Assembly: GCA_963783505.1 (NCBI GenBank)
Contig: CAWAOP010000016.1
Location: 1 to 64,000, forward strand
Direction of reading: 5' to 3'
Source: BOG-224 sp963783505
Lineage (GTDB): Bacteria > Acidobacteriota > Terriglobia > Bryobacterales > Bryobacteraceae
DNA length: 64,000 bases
Positions 53,676 to 63,143 of the stretch are shown one piece after another. Made by a program: the position numbers and the translations under genes. Below the pieces are notes generated by a model. That model was not told the origin of the DNA and made no database searches. It saw nothing but the letters and a program-made list of their open reading frames with translations. Numbering within the stretch: position 1 is the first letter of the stretch; each line of letters begins with the position of its first letter.

Positions 53676-54668
53676 ATGAGGAAGGCAATCTTAGTTTGCG
53701 CTATCGTGTTGCCGGCGTTCGCCCAATACTCGGCCCGACGGGAGGGCGACGCCGTCAGGCTGGAGGACGGCCGAACGCAGACGGTGGTTTCCCTCAATCC
53801 CTCGCGAGGCAACAATGGCGCATCGATGAAGGTCAAGGGAAAGGACGTGCTGTCCGCGGGCGCCGGAATGTCTGGCATTCCGTTCCTTGCCCCGTGGGCC
53901 AATCGCCTGGACGAAACCGCGTTCTACGCCAACGGGAAGAAATACCCCTTCAATCTCGGCTTAGGCAACGTGCGCGGACCGATCCCCATACACGGGCTGC
54001 TGCAAAACGCCTCGCAGTGGGAGGTGGTGGAAGTGAAGGCCGATCAGTCCGCCGCCTGGGTCACCAGCCGGCTCGACTTCTACAAGTACCCGGATTGGAT
54101 GGCTCAGTTCCCCTTCGCGCACACCATCGAGATGACTCACCGTCTCAAAGACGGCGTCCTGGAAGTGATCGTCAAGCTGGACAACTTAAGCACGGCGCCG
54201 ATGCCGGTGGCTATCGGTTTTCATCCGTTCTTCCAGGTAACGGACGCGCCGCGCGACGCTTGGACGTTCGGGATCGGCGCACGAACCCATTGGATACAGA
54301 ACTCGCTGATCCCTACGGGCGAAACCGAGCCGATCTCGAAGTTCCTGCCCGACAATCCGGGCGGTTCGCTCAAGGGCAAGAAACTGGACGACCTGTTCAG
54401 CGACCTGATTCGCGACGCCGCTGGAAAAGCGACCATGTGGCTCGAAGGGAAGAGCGAGCGCGTGGAAGTCTCGTTCGGCCCGAATTATAAGGCCGCCGTG
54501 GTATGGTTTCCAGCCGGAGCGGCTCAGAATTTCATCTGCTTCGAGCCGATGGCGGGCGTCAGCGACGGGCTGAATCTGGCGCAGAAAGGCCTCTACAAGG
54601 AACTGCAGAGCATTCCTCCGGGTCAGTCCTGGCAGGAGAGCTTTTGGATTAAACCTGTGGGATTCTAG
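53676..54668 (+). CDS. aldose 1-epimerase family protein
   Basis: A 330-residue protein with a cleavable N-terminal signal (MRKAILVCAIVLPAFAQ). The galactose-mutarotase fold is indicated by FLAPWANRLDETAF, PIHGLLQNASQWEV with the catalytic His, FAHTIEMTHRLKDG, GFHPFFQV with the second His and FICFEPMAG with the catalytic Glu. It equilibrates alpha and beta sugars, here apparently in the periplasm. It is divergent from the reductase; the 100-base gap probably holds promoters for both. Confidence 0.88.
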   Translation: MRKAILVCAIVLPAFAQYSARREGDAVRLEDGRTQTVVSLNPSRGNNGASMKVKGKDVLSAGAGMSGIPFLAPWANRLDETAFYANGKKYPFNLGLGNVRGPIPIHGLLQNASQWEVVEVKADQSAAWVTSRLDFYKYPDWMAQFPFAHTIEMTHRLKDGVLEVIVKLDNLSTAPMPVAIGFHPFFQVTDAPRDAWTFGIGARTHWIQNSLIPTGETEPISKFLPDNPGGSLKGKKLDDLFSDLIRDAAGKATMWLEGKSERVEVSFGPNYKAAVVWFPAGAAQNFICFEPMAGVSDGLNLAQKGLYKELQSIPPGQSWQESFWIKPVGF

Positions 54669-54729
54669 TACGGAGAAGATACTCTGCGCCGGACGACGAT
54701 CCGGCTGCGAATTGGAGGGGGAGACATCG

Positions 54730-55140
54730 ATGAAACTGAATCCGCAACTTGCGTTCAACGGTCAATGCGAAGAGGCGTTCCGCTTCTACGAGCGGGCGCT
54801 GGGAGGCCGAATCGTCCACCAGTCGCGTTATGCCGACACGCCCATGGCGAGTCAGGTGTCCGAGGAGTGGCGCAACAAGATCATTCACGCGTCGCTTGAG
54901 ATCGGCGATCAAACCGTCTATGGTTGCGATCCGCCGCCGGATCGTTACCGCCGGCCTGAAGGATTCGACATGGCGATTGATACAGCCGACGCGGCCGAGG
55001 CGGACCGCATCTTCGCGGCGCTCTCCGAGAACGCTACCATTACCATGCCCGTCCAGGAGACATTCTGGGCCTTGCGGTTCGGCATGTTTACCGACCAGTT
55101 CGGCATTCCGTGGATGATCAACTGCGGGAAGGCGATGTAA
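54730..55140 (+). CDS. VOC/PhnB-like glyoxalase-fold protein
   Basis: A 136-residue VOC-family protein. MKLNPQLAFNGQCEEAFRFY and the C-terminal FGMFTDQFGIPWMINC are typical of PhnB/YjdN-like proteins. Start ATG 54730 is preceded by GGAGGGGGAG. No catalytic function is established for the group. The gene is probably transcribed with the epimerase upstream. Confidence 0.88.
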   Translation: MKLNPQLAFNGQCEEAFRFYERALGGRIVHQSRYADTPMASQVSEEWRNKIIHASLEIGDQTVYGCDPPPDRYRRPEGFDMAIDTADAAEADRIFAALSENATITMPVQETFWALRFGMFTDQFGIPWMINCGKAM

Positions 55141-55202
55141 TTGCGGGCGCCCGGCCGGGCTGGGGCGGCGGAATCGGATCGATCCTAATTTGAGGTGAGT
55201 AG

Positions 55203-56153
55203 ATGATTTACAGCAGACGCGAGATAGGGAAGATCGCCATCGCCGCCCTGCCGGCGGCCCGGCTGTTCGCGGCGCCGAATTCCAAGTGGGGCGGCGTGCA
55301 TGTCGGCATCAACGCGCCGTATAGTTACGGCAACAACTACCTGAGCGCCGATGAAACGCTGAGCAATACCGTTAAGCTCGACCTCAGCTTCGTGGAACTG
55401 CGAACCCAGCCGATTGAGCAGGCCATGGGTTCGCCGGAGAAACCGCCGGCGCCGGCCGGTCGAGGCCGGGGCGCGCCGACACCCGAACAGCTTGCCGCTA
55501 CGAAGGCCGCCGCCGAGGACTTGCACAAGTGGCGGCTTTCACGAACCAAGGCGCAATTCAAAGCGGCCCGCAAGAAATTCAACGACGCGGGAGTGGCCAT
55601 CGAGATCGTCAAGGTCGACTGGATCCAAAACGCCACCGACGATGAGGTGGAATACTGCTTCGCCTTGGCCAAGGCCGTCGGCGCGCGCGCCATTTCCTGC
55701 GAGATTCCGGTGAGCCGGACGAAGTGGCTGGGAGCGTTCGCCGACAAGCATAAGATGATGGTCGCTTACCATGGCCACACCGACATCACCAACCCGGAGG
55801 CCTTCGGCAAGCCGGAGAGCTGGGAAAAGTCGATGAGCTATGCGAAGTACAACGGCATCAACTTGGATATCGGGCACTTCGTCGCGGGCAATAGCATCTC
55901 CCCGATTCCGTTTCTCACCAAGTATCACGACCGCATCACGCACATCCACGTGAAGGACCGCAAGACGCAAAACGGTCCGAACGTGCCGTTCGGGCAAGGC
56001 GACACGCCGATCAAGGAAGCGCTCCAACTCATCAAGCGAAACAAGTGGAAGATCCAGGCGACCATCGAATTCGAGTACCCCGTTCCGCAGGGCTCGGACC
56101 GCATGACGGAAATCGCCAAGTGCGTGGCGTACTGCAAGGCCGCGCTGGCTTAG
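55203..56153 (+). CDS. sugar phosphate isomerase/epimerase-like TIM-barrel protein
   Basis: A 316-residue protein starting with a Tat-like leader (SRREIGKIAIAALPAARLFA). The xylose-isomerase-like/AP-endonuclease-2 barrel has MMVAYHGHTD, NGINLDIGHFVAG, HDRITHIHVKDRK and TIEFEYP, together supplying Glu/His/Asp metal ligands. An insert rich in Pro, Ala, Gly and Arg (about 75-100) is unusual. Exported members of this family are typical of Solibacter-like acidobacteria. GAGGTGA lies 6 bases before ATG. Confidence 0.85.
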   Translation: MIYSRREIGKIAIAALPAARLFAAPNSKWGGVHVGINAPYSYGNNYLSADETLSNTVKLDLSFVELRTQPIEQAMGSPEKPPAPAGRGRGAPTPEQLAATKAAAEDLHKWRLSRTKAQFKAARKKFNDAGVAIEIVKVDWIQNATDDEVEYCFALAKAVGARAISCEIPVSRTKWLGAFADKHKMMVAYHGHTDITNPEAFGKPESWEKSMSYAKYNGINLDIGHFVAGNSISPIPFLTKYHDRITHIHVKDRKTQNGPNVPFGQGDTPIKEALQLIKRNKWKIQATIEFEYPVPQGSDRMTEIAKCVAYCKAALA

Positions 56154-56175
56154 TCCGAATCCCGAAGTTGGGGAA

Positions 56176-56320
56176 GGCTTTGTATCAGGGCATGCCTTTA
56201 GGCGTGCCGTACAAGGCTAACCAACAGAACGGCTTTAGCCGCCGCTTCAGAGTCAGGGGCTAAAGCCCTCACCGTGTTACGTTGAGCGGCACGACTCAAG
56301 TCGTGCCCTGATACAAGGCC
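56176..56320. mobile_element. short REP-bounded element, likely RAYT-related MITE
   Basis: The 17-bp ends (GGCTTTGTATCAGGGCA, 56176-56192, and 56304-56320) are inverted repeats with one mismatch. Internal parts are a TGCCTTTAGGCGTGCC palindrome on the left, ACGGCTTTAGCCG and AGGGGCTAAAGCCCT in the middle, and CACGACTCAAGTCGTG on the right. It sits between convergent genes and lacks coding sequence. Confidence 0.75.
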
Positions 56321-56380
56321 AAACAGGACTTGCCACCGTTTAGCGGAGTCGTCTCGGGCGACCGCCGTGAGAATTGCGGG

Positions 56381-57349
56381 TTAGCGGATCACGTCCAGGT
56401 CTTTGCCGTAGACGACCTCGCCTTGGAAGTTCTGGCGGATTTCGCCGACCACTTCCTCCGGCGGTTGGCCCATGGGCAGTTCGTGGTAGAGGACTAGCTT
56501 GCCCGGTTGAATGCGCGCCGCCAGTTTACCTAAATCCACCGCGGAAGTGTGAAATGCCGAATGATAGCGTTGCCACTCGGGCGTGCGCGCTTCCAGCCCC
56601 TTCTGGGAATAGAACTCGTGAACCAGAATGTCGCAGCCTTTGGCGGCAGCCACGAGTTGCTCGCTCGGCGTCGTGTCGCCGGAGATCACAATCGACTTTC
56701 CCGCCGTATCGAGGCGATAGCCGAAGGCGTACTTCCACGAGCCATGAGTCACGGCGAACGCCGTCACGCGCGTGGTTGGATCGCGATAGATCTCTCCCGG
56801 CTTGATCTCATGCGTGCGGACAACGTAAGCCTCTTTCACCGCCGGCTCCAAGCCGTGTGTGCGTATCTCAATGTCCTCATGCCAGGCTTTCATGATGTGA
56901 TCCGTCATGGCCTTCAGGCCGGGCGGCCCGTACAGTTCCAGCGCCTGCCGGCGGCCCGTTACAGCGGGCGTGAAGATCAGGTCAGGCAGGCCGACGGTGT
57001 GATCCGAGTGCAGGTGCGTGATGAAAACGCGCGTGAGTTGATCCATCCGAATGCCGGCTTGCGCGGCGCGCCGAACGACGCCCGGCCCGGCGTCCACGAT
57101 GTATACATTTGGCCCGGAGACGATCGCGACCGCCGGCCCGCTATGATCGGGTTCGGGATTCGGCGTACCGGTTCCAAGCAGGATCACGCGCGCGTCCTGC
57201 GCCATGGCTGCTGCGAAGGCGAGCGCGAGAAGCAGCGAGAGCCGCGTGAGAGTCGCAAACAGGCGTACTCCGGCGTTCGAAGGGCACGGGCGCTTTGGCA
57301 AGCGCCTCGCCGCCTGACAGGCGGCGGCAGACCTGAATGTCCGCCCCAC
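56381..57349 (-). CDS. MBL-fold metal-dependent hydrolase
   Basis: A 322-residue metallo-beta-lactamase-fold protein, GTG start at 57349. An N-terminal signal-like hydrophobic stretch (LTRLSLLLALAFAAAMAQ) precedes VILLGTGTPNPEP, VYIVDAGPGV, the HLHSDH metal motif, SIVISGDTTPSE, DILVHEF and a final YHELP. The RNase Z/arylsulfatase-like layout suggests a hydrolase acting outside the cytoplasm. The downstream neighbour on the same strand is the E1 gene, 2 bases away, which ends just before this gene starts. Confidence 0.85.
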   Translation of the reverse strand: MGRTFRSAAACQAARRLPKRPCPSNAGVRLFATLTRLSLLLALAFAAAMAQDARVILLGTGTPNPEPDHSGPAVAIVSGPNVYIVDAGPGVVRRAAQAGIRMDQLTRVFITHLHSDHTVGLPDLIFTPAVTGRRQALELYGPPGLKAMTDHIMKAWHEDIEIRTHGLEPAVKEAYVVRTHEIKPGEIYRDPTTRVTAFAVTHGSWKYAFGYRLDTAGKSIVISGDTTPSEQLVAAAKGCDILVHEFYSQKGLEARTPEWQRYHSAFHTSAVDLGKLAARIQPGKLVLYHELPMGQPPEEVVGEIRQNFQGEVVYGKDLDVIR

Positions 57350-57351
57350 GT

Positions 57352-59812
57352 CTACACCCCGTGGCGCGATCGCCGCATCAGTTCGTCCAGCGTCTGATTC
57401 GTCGCAGGCCGGTGTCCCTTGAGCGGCTGGATGCGTTCATGGACAGCGTCCACCAGCCAGGCCGGCTGGGGGAAGAACAGCGATTCCAGTTCGGCCGCGG
57501 GAGTGATCCAGTTTCGCGAACCGATCACGACCGGCGGCGCGTCCAGGTAGTCGAAACAAAGCTCGGTGAGCGTCGCGGCTACGGTCTGCATCACGGAGCC
57601 GCGCTCAACCTCGTCAGAAACCAGCAGCGCTTTTCCCGTCTTGCGCAGAGACTCGGCCAGCGGTTCATAGTCCAGCGGAACGGCCGAACGGAGATCGATA
57701 ATCTCGGCCGACAGGCCGTAGCGTTCCTGCAAGATATTCGCCGCTTCGATAGCGGGGTACAGCGCCGGTCCCAGAGTGACGATCGTCAAGTCGCGTCCCG
57801 CGCGTTTCACCGACGGTTGCGATAGGTCGATTTCGTAATAGCCCTCCGGAACGCCTGTTTCGACGAACAGCTCCCCCATGTCGTAAATCTTCTGGCTCTC
57901 GAAAAAAACAACGGGGTCCGTCCCCGCGAGCGCCGCGTTCATCATGCCCTTGGCGTCGTACGGTGTCACGGGATAAACCACCTTCAGCCCCGGAATATGA
58001 TGCGCGATCGCCGTAAAATCCTGCGAGTGCTGCGCGCCATACTTGGAGCCTACCGAAATGCGCAGCACTACGGGCATTCTCAGTTGCCCCGCCGACATGG
58101 CCTGCCACTTGGCAAGCTGATTGAAAATCTCGTCGCCCGCCCGGCCCATGAAATCCGCGTACATGATCTCCGCCACCGCGCGCCCGCCCTCCAGCGCGTA
58201 GCCTACGGCCGCGCCGGCGATAGCGGCCTCGGAGATCGGCGCGTTGAACAGGCGATGATACGGCAACAGCTCCGTCAAACCGCGGTAGACCGCGAACGCG
58301 CCGCCCCAATCGCGATTCTCCTCGCCGAAGGCGATCATGGTCGGGTCGATGGCGAAGCGGTAGACCATAGCCTCGAAGATGGCGTCCCGGATGTTGAACG
58401 CCTTAACCCGTGGAACCGGATTGCCTTCGAATGTGGGCGTGCGGATTCTCCCTTGAATCCGCTTCACGCGCGGGTTTTCCGAGAGCGGCTGGAGCATCTC
58501 CGGTTCGCGTTGGTCGAACCGTTCCACGCGCTCGTTGGTGAACATCACCGATTCAATCAGTTCCGACTCCGGCCCGACTCTTGGGCTGATTTCCAAGTCC
58601 GCCGCCAGCCGGAACATTTCGAAGACGGCCTGTTGCACACGGGCCCGCTCGGAATCCAGCGCATCCGCCGAGACCGCCCCGCCGGCAACCAGCTTCTCCC
58701 GGAACGCCTGAATGGAATCGGCCCGCTGCCACAGGTCGAGTTCTTCCTTGGACCGGTAGCTCGATGCGTCGGAAGGCGAATGCCCGCTGATACGGTACGT
58801 TACCGTGTCGAGAAGAGCCGGGCCCCGGCCCTCGGCGATGATTTGCTTCTTGCGGCGAAACGCGTCGATCACCGGCAGCGGGTCGTAGCCGTTCACGCGC
58901 TCCGCGTGCATCTGCTCCGGGTTTACGCCCGCGCCAATCCGGGCAATAAACTGCACGCCCATGGTCTCGCCGAGCGTCTGCCCGCCCATGCCGTAAAAAT
59001 TGTTCATGCAGTTGAAGACGATGGGCAACCCGCCGCCCAGCGACCGGTCCCACAAGGAGCGGAACTGGTCCATGGCGGCGAAGGTGATGCCTTCCCACAC
59101 CGGCCCGCATCCAAACGAGGCGTCGCCGATGTTGCACACCACGATGCCGGGCTTGCGGTTCACGCGCTTGTAGAGCGCGGCGCCCGGCGCGATGGAACCC
59201 GATCCGCCGACGATCGCGTTGTTGGGATAAATCCCGAACGGCGTGAAGAACGCGTGCATCGAACCGCCCAGCCCGCGGTTCAGGCCGGTCTCGCGGGCGA
59301 AGATCTCGCTGTACGCTCCGTAAACGAAAAATCGAAAAGCCAGATCCTGTGACATCGGCGCTAGCGCCCTTTTCCACCGGCCGCAGTATCGCGCCGCCGC
59401 GATACGTCCGCATGATCTCCGCGAGCCGCCCGGTGCCAACTGGCGTATTGCGGAGAAACGCCTTCGCCAGAATCTCGCCGTGGCTGCGGTGCGATCCGAA
59501 GATATGGTCTTCGGGAGTGAGAGCGAATGCCATGCCGACCGCGGCGGCTTCCTGGCCAATGGAAAGATGGGCCGGCCCGGCATGATGGTACGCGAAGCCT
59601 CGGTATGCGCCCCTGAGCTTGGTTTCGTTGAGGATGGTTTCGAATTCGCGGATGGCGCACATATCGCGCCAGATGCACAGGAAGTCATCCGAAGAGAAAA
59701 GCTTCAACTCTTCGGAGACCGTCTTCTCGTAGGCGTTAACCGGAATATCGGTGAAATGGACCGCGCCCCTGGCGAACGCCGCGGCCGGATCTATGACGAT
59801 CGATTTCGGCAT
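57352..59812 (-). CDS. fused E1-alpha/E1-beta 2-oxoacid dehydrogenase (frameshifted)
   Basis: A thiamine-diphosphate enzyme of about 820 residues after repair, start ATG 59812. The alpha part carries FAYHHAGPAHLSIGQEAA, HRSHGEILA, GLGGSMHAFF, and the TPP/Mg motif in GDASFGCGPVWEG. The beta part starts near the middle (DAIFEAMVYRFAIDPTMIAFGEE, ALEGGRAVAEIMYADFMGRA) and ends with transketolase C-terminal LTIVTLGPALYPAIEAA. The frame shifts at the AAAAGGGC of 59366-59372. The fused form is known for some bacterial pyruvate/branched-chain dehydrogenases. E2 and E3 genes are not in the window. Confidence 0.85.
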
Positions 59813-59877
59813 TCCTACCGCACCCTCCTCCGCGCTCCGAGAAGCCTCGGTCCCCGCTTTGATAACGGCGTAGTCAT

Positions 59878-60930
59878 TTATTGGTAGCGCTCCATAAGCT
59901 TCCAGCCGGATTCCACGAACTGGCCCAGCGTCCTCTGGGTCGCTCCGAATGCCATGAACTCCGCGGGCGTCATGCCGGCGGGATCGTAGGCGCGGACAAA
60001 CTCCGGCATCGCGCAGAGCCGATCGAGCGCGTCCGAGGCGATGGGACTCTCGATCCGCGCCTCGCGCGGAAAGTCCCCGTTGACGAAATCGTCCTGAAAC
60101 GCGGGGGCGATGGACATCAGCAGATCGGCCCCCGCCAGCTCCGTCAGATGATAATCGCCGCGCAACGCCGCAACCAGCAACTTGGCTTCGTAACCGCGCT
60201 CGCCATAGATCGAATAGGCGCGTTTCGTAACCGCCAGCCCGGCTTGCCGGATATCGTTCTCGGTCGCCGGCGCCTGGGTATCGAGCGCGACTTCGCGAAG
60301 GAAATCGTCCAGACGGCCGATCATGATCACGGCGAAGCATTTTCCTGGCGTGATGTTGTTCCGCCTGGCGCGCCGAACTCCGGCCCTATGCCGTTCGGCG
60401 ATCGCGATCACCTGCGGAACCGTGAAGCTCACGGTGGCCGTCACCGTGATGCCTTCCGCCACGGCGTCCTCCAGCGTGTCCAGGCCTGCCGCGGTCGCCG
60501 GCAACTTCACGGCGATGTTCGGCGCCCACGCGTGGAAGCGCCGCGCCATGGGCAGCATGGCGTCCCGGTCGCCCGCGCGCATCGGATTGACCTGAGCGCA
60601 CACGAAACCCGATGCTCCGCCGCTGCGCTCGTACTCCGGCATCAATTTTTCGGCGGTCTTGGCGACAGCCACGCACATGAGCGCTTCGGCTTTCCGATCC
60701 ACCGGCGAGTTCAGCGCCAGTACGGACTCTATTTCCGCGGCCCAGATTTGGCGGTCCTTCACCAAGGCGAGATTCGCAAGGAACGGATTGGTGGTCACGC
60801 CGATGGCGCCTCGTCTCAAACCCAGATCGAGTTCGGCCGCTTCCGCCGAATCGTGCCACCACTTCGTCGGCGTGTTGGCGAGGAGCCAGGCAAGGTAGGA
60901 ATCGTCCACGAATTGCCCTCGAAATTCCAA
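59878..60930 (-). CDS. transaldolase-family protein
   Basis: A 350-residue protein of the transaldolase superfamily. GAIGVTTNPFLANLALV and NIAVKLPATAAGL contain the conserved Asn and the Schiff-base Lys, and ITVTATVSFTVPQVIAIAER follows. It is larger than a typical 220-residue TalC and close to the 350-residue TalB/Gnd-associated type, moving dihydroxyacetone units in the pentose phosphate pathway. It is 65 bases upstream of the E1 gene on the same strand, so the two may be co-transcribed. Confidence 0.87.
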   Translation of the reverse strand: MEFRGQFVDDSYLAWLLANTPTKWWHDSAEAAELDLGLRRGAIGVTTNPFLANLALVKDRQIWAAEIESVLALNSPVDRKAEALMCVAVAKTAEKLMPEYERSGGASGFVCAQVNPMRAGDRDAMLPMARRFHAWAPNIAVKLPATAAGLDTLEDAVAEGITVTATVSFTVPQVIAIAERHRAGVRRARRNNITPGKCFAVIMIGRLDDFLREVALDTQAPATENDIRQAGLAVTKRAYSIYGERGYEAKLLVAALRGDYHLTELAGADLLMSIAPAFQDDFVNGDFPREARIESPIASDALDRLCAMPEFVRAYDPAGMTPAEFMAFGATQRTLGQFVESGWKLMERYQ

Positions 60931-61175
60931 CGGCGGTTCACTCTCGCCGCGGGCGCGAGATCCGCCGATGGCCTTGGAATCCGTATTCTAGCGCGATGTC
61001 CTATTCACGCGAGCTTTCCGGGTTTGCCATGCGCCGCGCCGCGGCGTATTCAGGAACTAACCCCGGGGGGGCGTCCATCCGAGGACGCTATTCTCCTTGC
61101 CCTGCGCGCCCGCGCGCTGTTAGACTCCGGTTAATGCGAAAAGGGCCCGCCGTCTTCGCAGAAGGTGAGGTCCTC

Positions 61176-62492
61176 GTGCCGCCGACGCAACCCGAATCCC
61201 AGATTGAAGACGCACTGTACCGGAAGATTACAAAGCGAATCCTGCCATTCCTGTTTCTTTGTTATCTGCTGGCCTATGTCGATCGGGTCAACGTGGGATT
61301 CGCCAAGCTCCAGATGCAGTCGGATCTGAAGCTGAGCGACACCGCCTATGGCCTGGGAGCCGGGATCTTCTTCTTCATCGGCTATTTCCTGTTCGAGATT
61401 CCCGCGAACATGATGCTGCGCAAACTCGGCGCGCGGCGCTGGATCGGGCCGATTATGATCGTGTGGGGCATCGTCTCCGCCGGCACGCTGCTCACGCGCG
61501 GGCCGCATAGCTATTACGCCGCCCGATTTCTGCTCGGCATCGTCGAATCCGGTTTCTTCCCCGGCGTCATACTTTACCTGACGTTCTGGTACACGCGGAA
61601 GCATCGCGCCAAAATCGTATCGGCGTTTATGACCGCCATACCCATTTCCAGCGTGCTTGCGTCTCCGATCTCCGGTTGGATTCTAAAACGCATGACTGCG
61701 ATGGGTGGACTTGCTCCCTGGCAGTGGCTGTTCCTGATCGAAGGCATCCCCCCCATTCTCGTGGGCGTCGTCACCCTGTTCTATCTCCCCGACGGCCCGG
61801 CGAAGGCCAAATGGCTCGCCCCAGAGGAACGCGAACTGGTCCTCCGCCGCCTCGATCAGGAGGAGGAAATCAAACGGAGCGCGGGCGCGGGAGAATACCG
61901 TGTTTTGGAAATCTTCCGCATTCCTCAAGTCTGGCTCATGTGCCTGATCTATTTCGGGATCAACTCCGGCAGTTACGGTCTCTCGTTATGGCTGCCGCAA
62001 TTGATCAAGGAAACGATTACGCCGGACCCCCAGGCCATCGGCTGGATCGTTGCGATTCCCTGGGGCGCCGGGGCAGTGGCGATGTACCTTTCCGGCCGGC
62101 ATTCCGATAGAACCGGCGAAAGGCGCTGGCACATTGCGGCTCCGCTTCTCATCGGCGCCGCGGCCTTCTCCTTTAGCGCCATCCCAGGCCTCTCCGGCGT
62201 CGTGGGACTTGCGGCGCTGACCTTCGCGGCCTGCGGCATCCTGTGCGCCAATTCCGTGTTCTGGACGCTCCCCTCGGCGCTCCTATCCGGCGCAGCCGCC
62301 GCCGCTGGAATCGCCTTCATTAATTCCGTCGGCAATCTGGGAGGCGGAGCGGGCCCATATCTCGTGGGTTACATTCGCGACCATACCCATAGCATGTTCG
62401 CCGCCTTGCTCCTGCTCTCCTTCTTCGCGCTCGTTTCCGGGCTGGTTGCTTTGTGGGTAGCGCGCGCGAAGGCCGTCGCGAAAGCCGGCTAG
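61176..62492 (+). CDS. MFS transporter, anion:cation symporter (ACS) type
   Basis: A membrane protein of about 438 residues with 12 helices. ILPFLFLCYLLAYVDRVNVG is the family's first helix and AYVDRVN signature; loop 2-3 has the MFS basic motif in LRKLGARRWIG. A central cytoplasmic loop separates helices 6 and 7 (FYLPDGPAKAKWLAPEERE). ACS members import organic acids such as hydroxyphenylacetate, tartrate or phthalate by H+ symport. The GTG at 61176 is chosen because AAGGTGAGG lies 5 bases upstream; ATG 61134 has no such site. Confidence 0.87.
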   Translation: MPPTQPESQIEDALYRKITKRILPFLFLCYLLAYVDRVNVGFAKLQMQSDLKLSDTAYGLGAGIFFFIGYFLFEIPANMMLRKLGARRWIGPIMIVWGIVSAGTLLTRGPHSYYAARFLLGIVESGFFPGVILYLTFWYTRKHRAKIVSAFMTAIPISSVLASPISGWILKRMTAMGGLAPWQWLFLIEGIPPILVGVVTLFYLPDGPAKAKWLAPEERELVLRRLDQEEEIKRSAGAGEYRVLEIFRIPQVWLMCLIYFGINSGSYGLSLWLPQLIKETITPDPQAIGWIVAIPWGAGAVAMYLSGRHSDRTGERRWHIAAPLLIGAAAFSFSAIPGLSGVVGLAALTFAACGILCANSVFWTLPSALLSGAAAAAGIAFINSVGNLGGGAGPYLVGYIRDHTHSMFAALLLLSFFALVSGLVALWVARAKAVAKAG

Positions 62493-62577
62493 CGGCGTCT
62501 CCACATAGCGCGCGGCGAAGCCCGGGCCTCCTCGGGGTGCTACTCTCTATATTTCGGAATTTCGGAGCATAAATACC

Positions 62578-63075
62578 ATGACCACGATCGACAACCTCAA
62601 GGAAGCCTTCGCCGGCGAGAGTCAGGCGAATCAAAAGTACCGGGCTTTCGCCAAGAAGGCCGAGCAGGACGGTTATCCCAACGTCGCGCGCCTGTTCCGT
62701 ACGGCGGCTGAAGCCGAGCGGATCCACGCCGAAGGGCATTTGAAGAGCCTGGACGGGATCGGCTCGACGGCGGACAATCTGAAGGCCGCCATTGAAGGCG
62801 AAACCTACGAGTTCACCTCCATGTACCCGCCGATGCTCGCTCGGGCGACCGAGGAAGGCCACCGCGCGCGATTCATGTTCGGCTACGCCGTGCAGGCGGA
62901 GGCCGTGCACGCCGAACTGTATCGGCGCGCGGCGGAGGCTGTCGCTCAGGGCAAGGACCTCAGTGAGGTCAAGTTCTACTTGTGCCCGGTTTGCGGGCAC
63001 ATCGAGTTCGGCGAACCGCCCGAGCGTTGCCCGATCTGCGGAACGTACGCCGCAAAATTCACGGAAGCCGCCTGA
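62578..63075 (+). CDS. rubrerythrin
   Basis: A 165-residue non-heme diiron protein. The four-helix bundle carries the ligand motifs AGESQANQKYR, AEAERIHAEGH, EGETYEFTSMYP and AEAVHAELY, and the C-terminal rubredoxin-like domain has CPVCGHIEFGE and CPICG. It reduces hydrogen peroxide in the cytoplasm and protects against oxidative stress. GGAG precedes ATG by 7 bases. Confidence 0.95.
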   Translation: MTTIDNLKEAFAGESQANQKYRAFAKKAEQDGYPNVARLFRTAAEAERIHAEGHLKSLDGIGSTADNLKAAIEGETYEFTSMYPPMLARATEEGHRARFMFGYAVQAEAVHAELYRRAAEAVAQGKDLSEVKFYLCPVCGHIEFGEPPERCPICGTYAAKFTEAA

Positions 63076-63143
63076 TATCCTCAAGATTTGCATGGCGCCG
63101 GAGGCGCAGGACGTGCCCAAGCGGCAGCGAATGGAGGTGAGCC

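Noticed and set aside
57997..59352. 451-residue frame on the plus strand
   Set aside because: It is antisense to the fused E1 gene and consists mostly of Arg/His/Ala-rich sequence without motifs.
1647..59812. Programmed frameshifting as a general mechanism
   Set aside because: No shared slippery heptamer, stimulatory structure or in-frame stop arrangement is found at the ten sites, and several fall in homopolymers.
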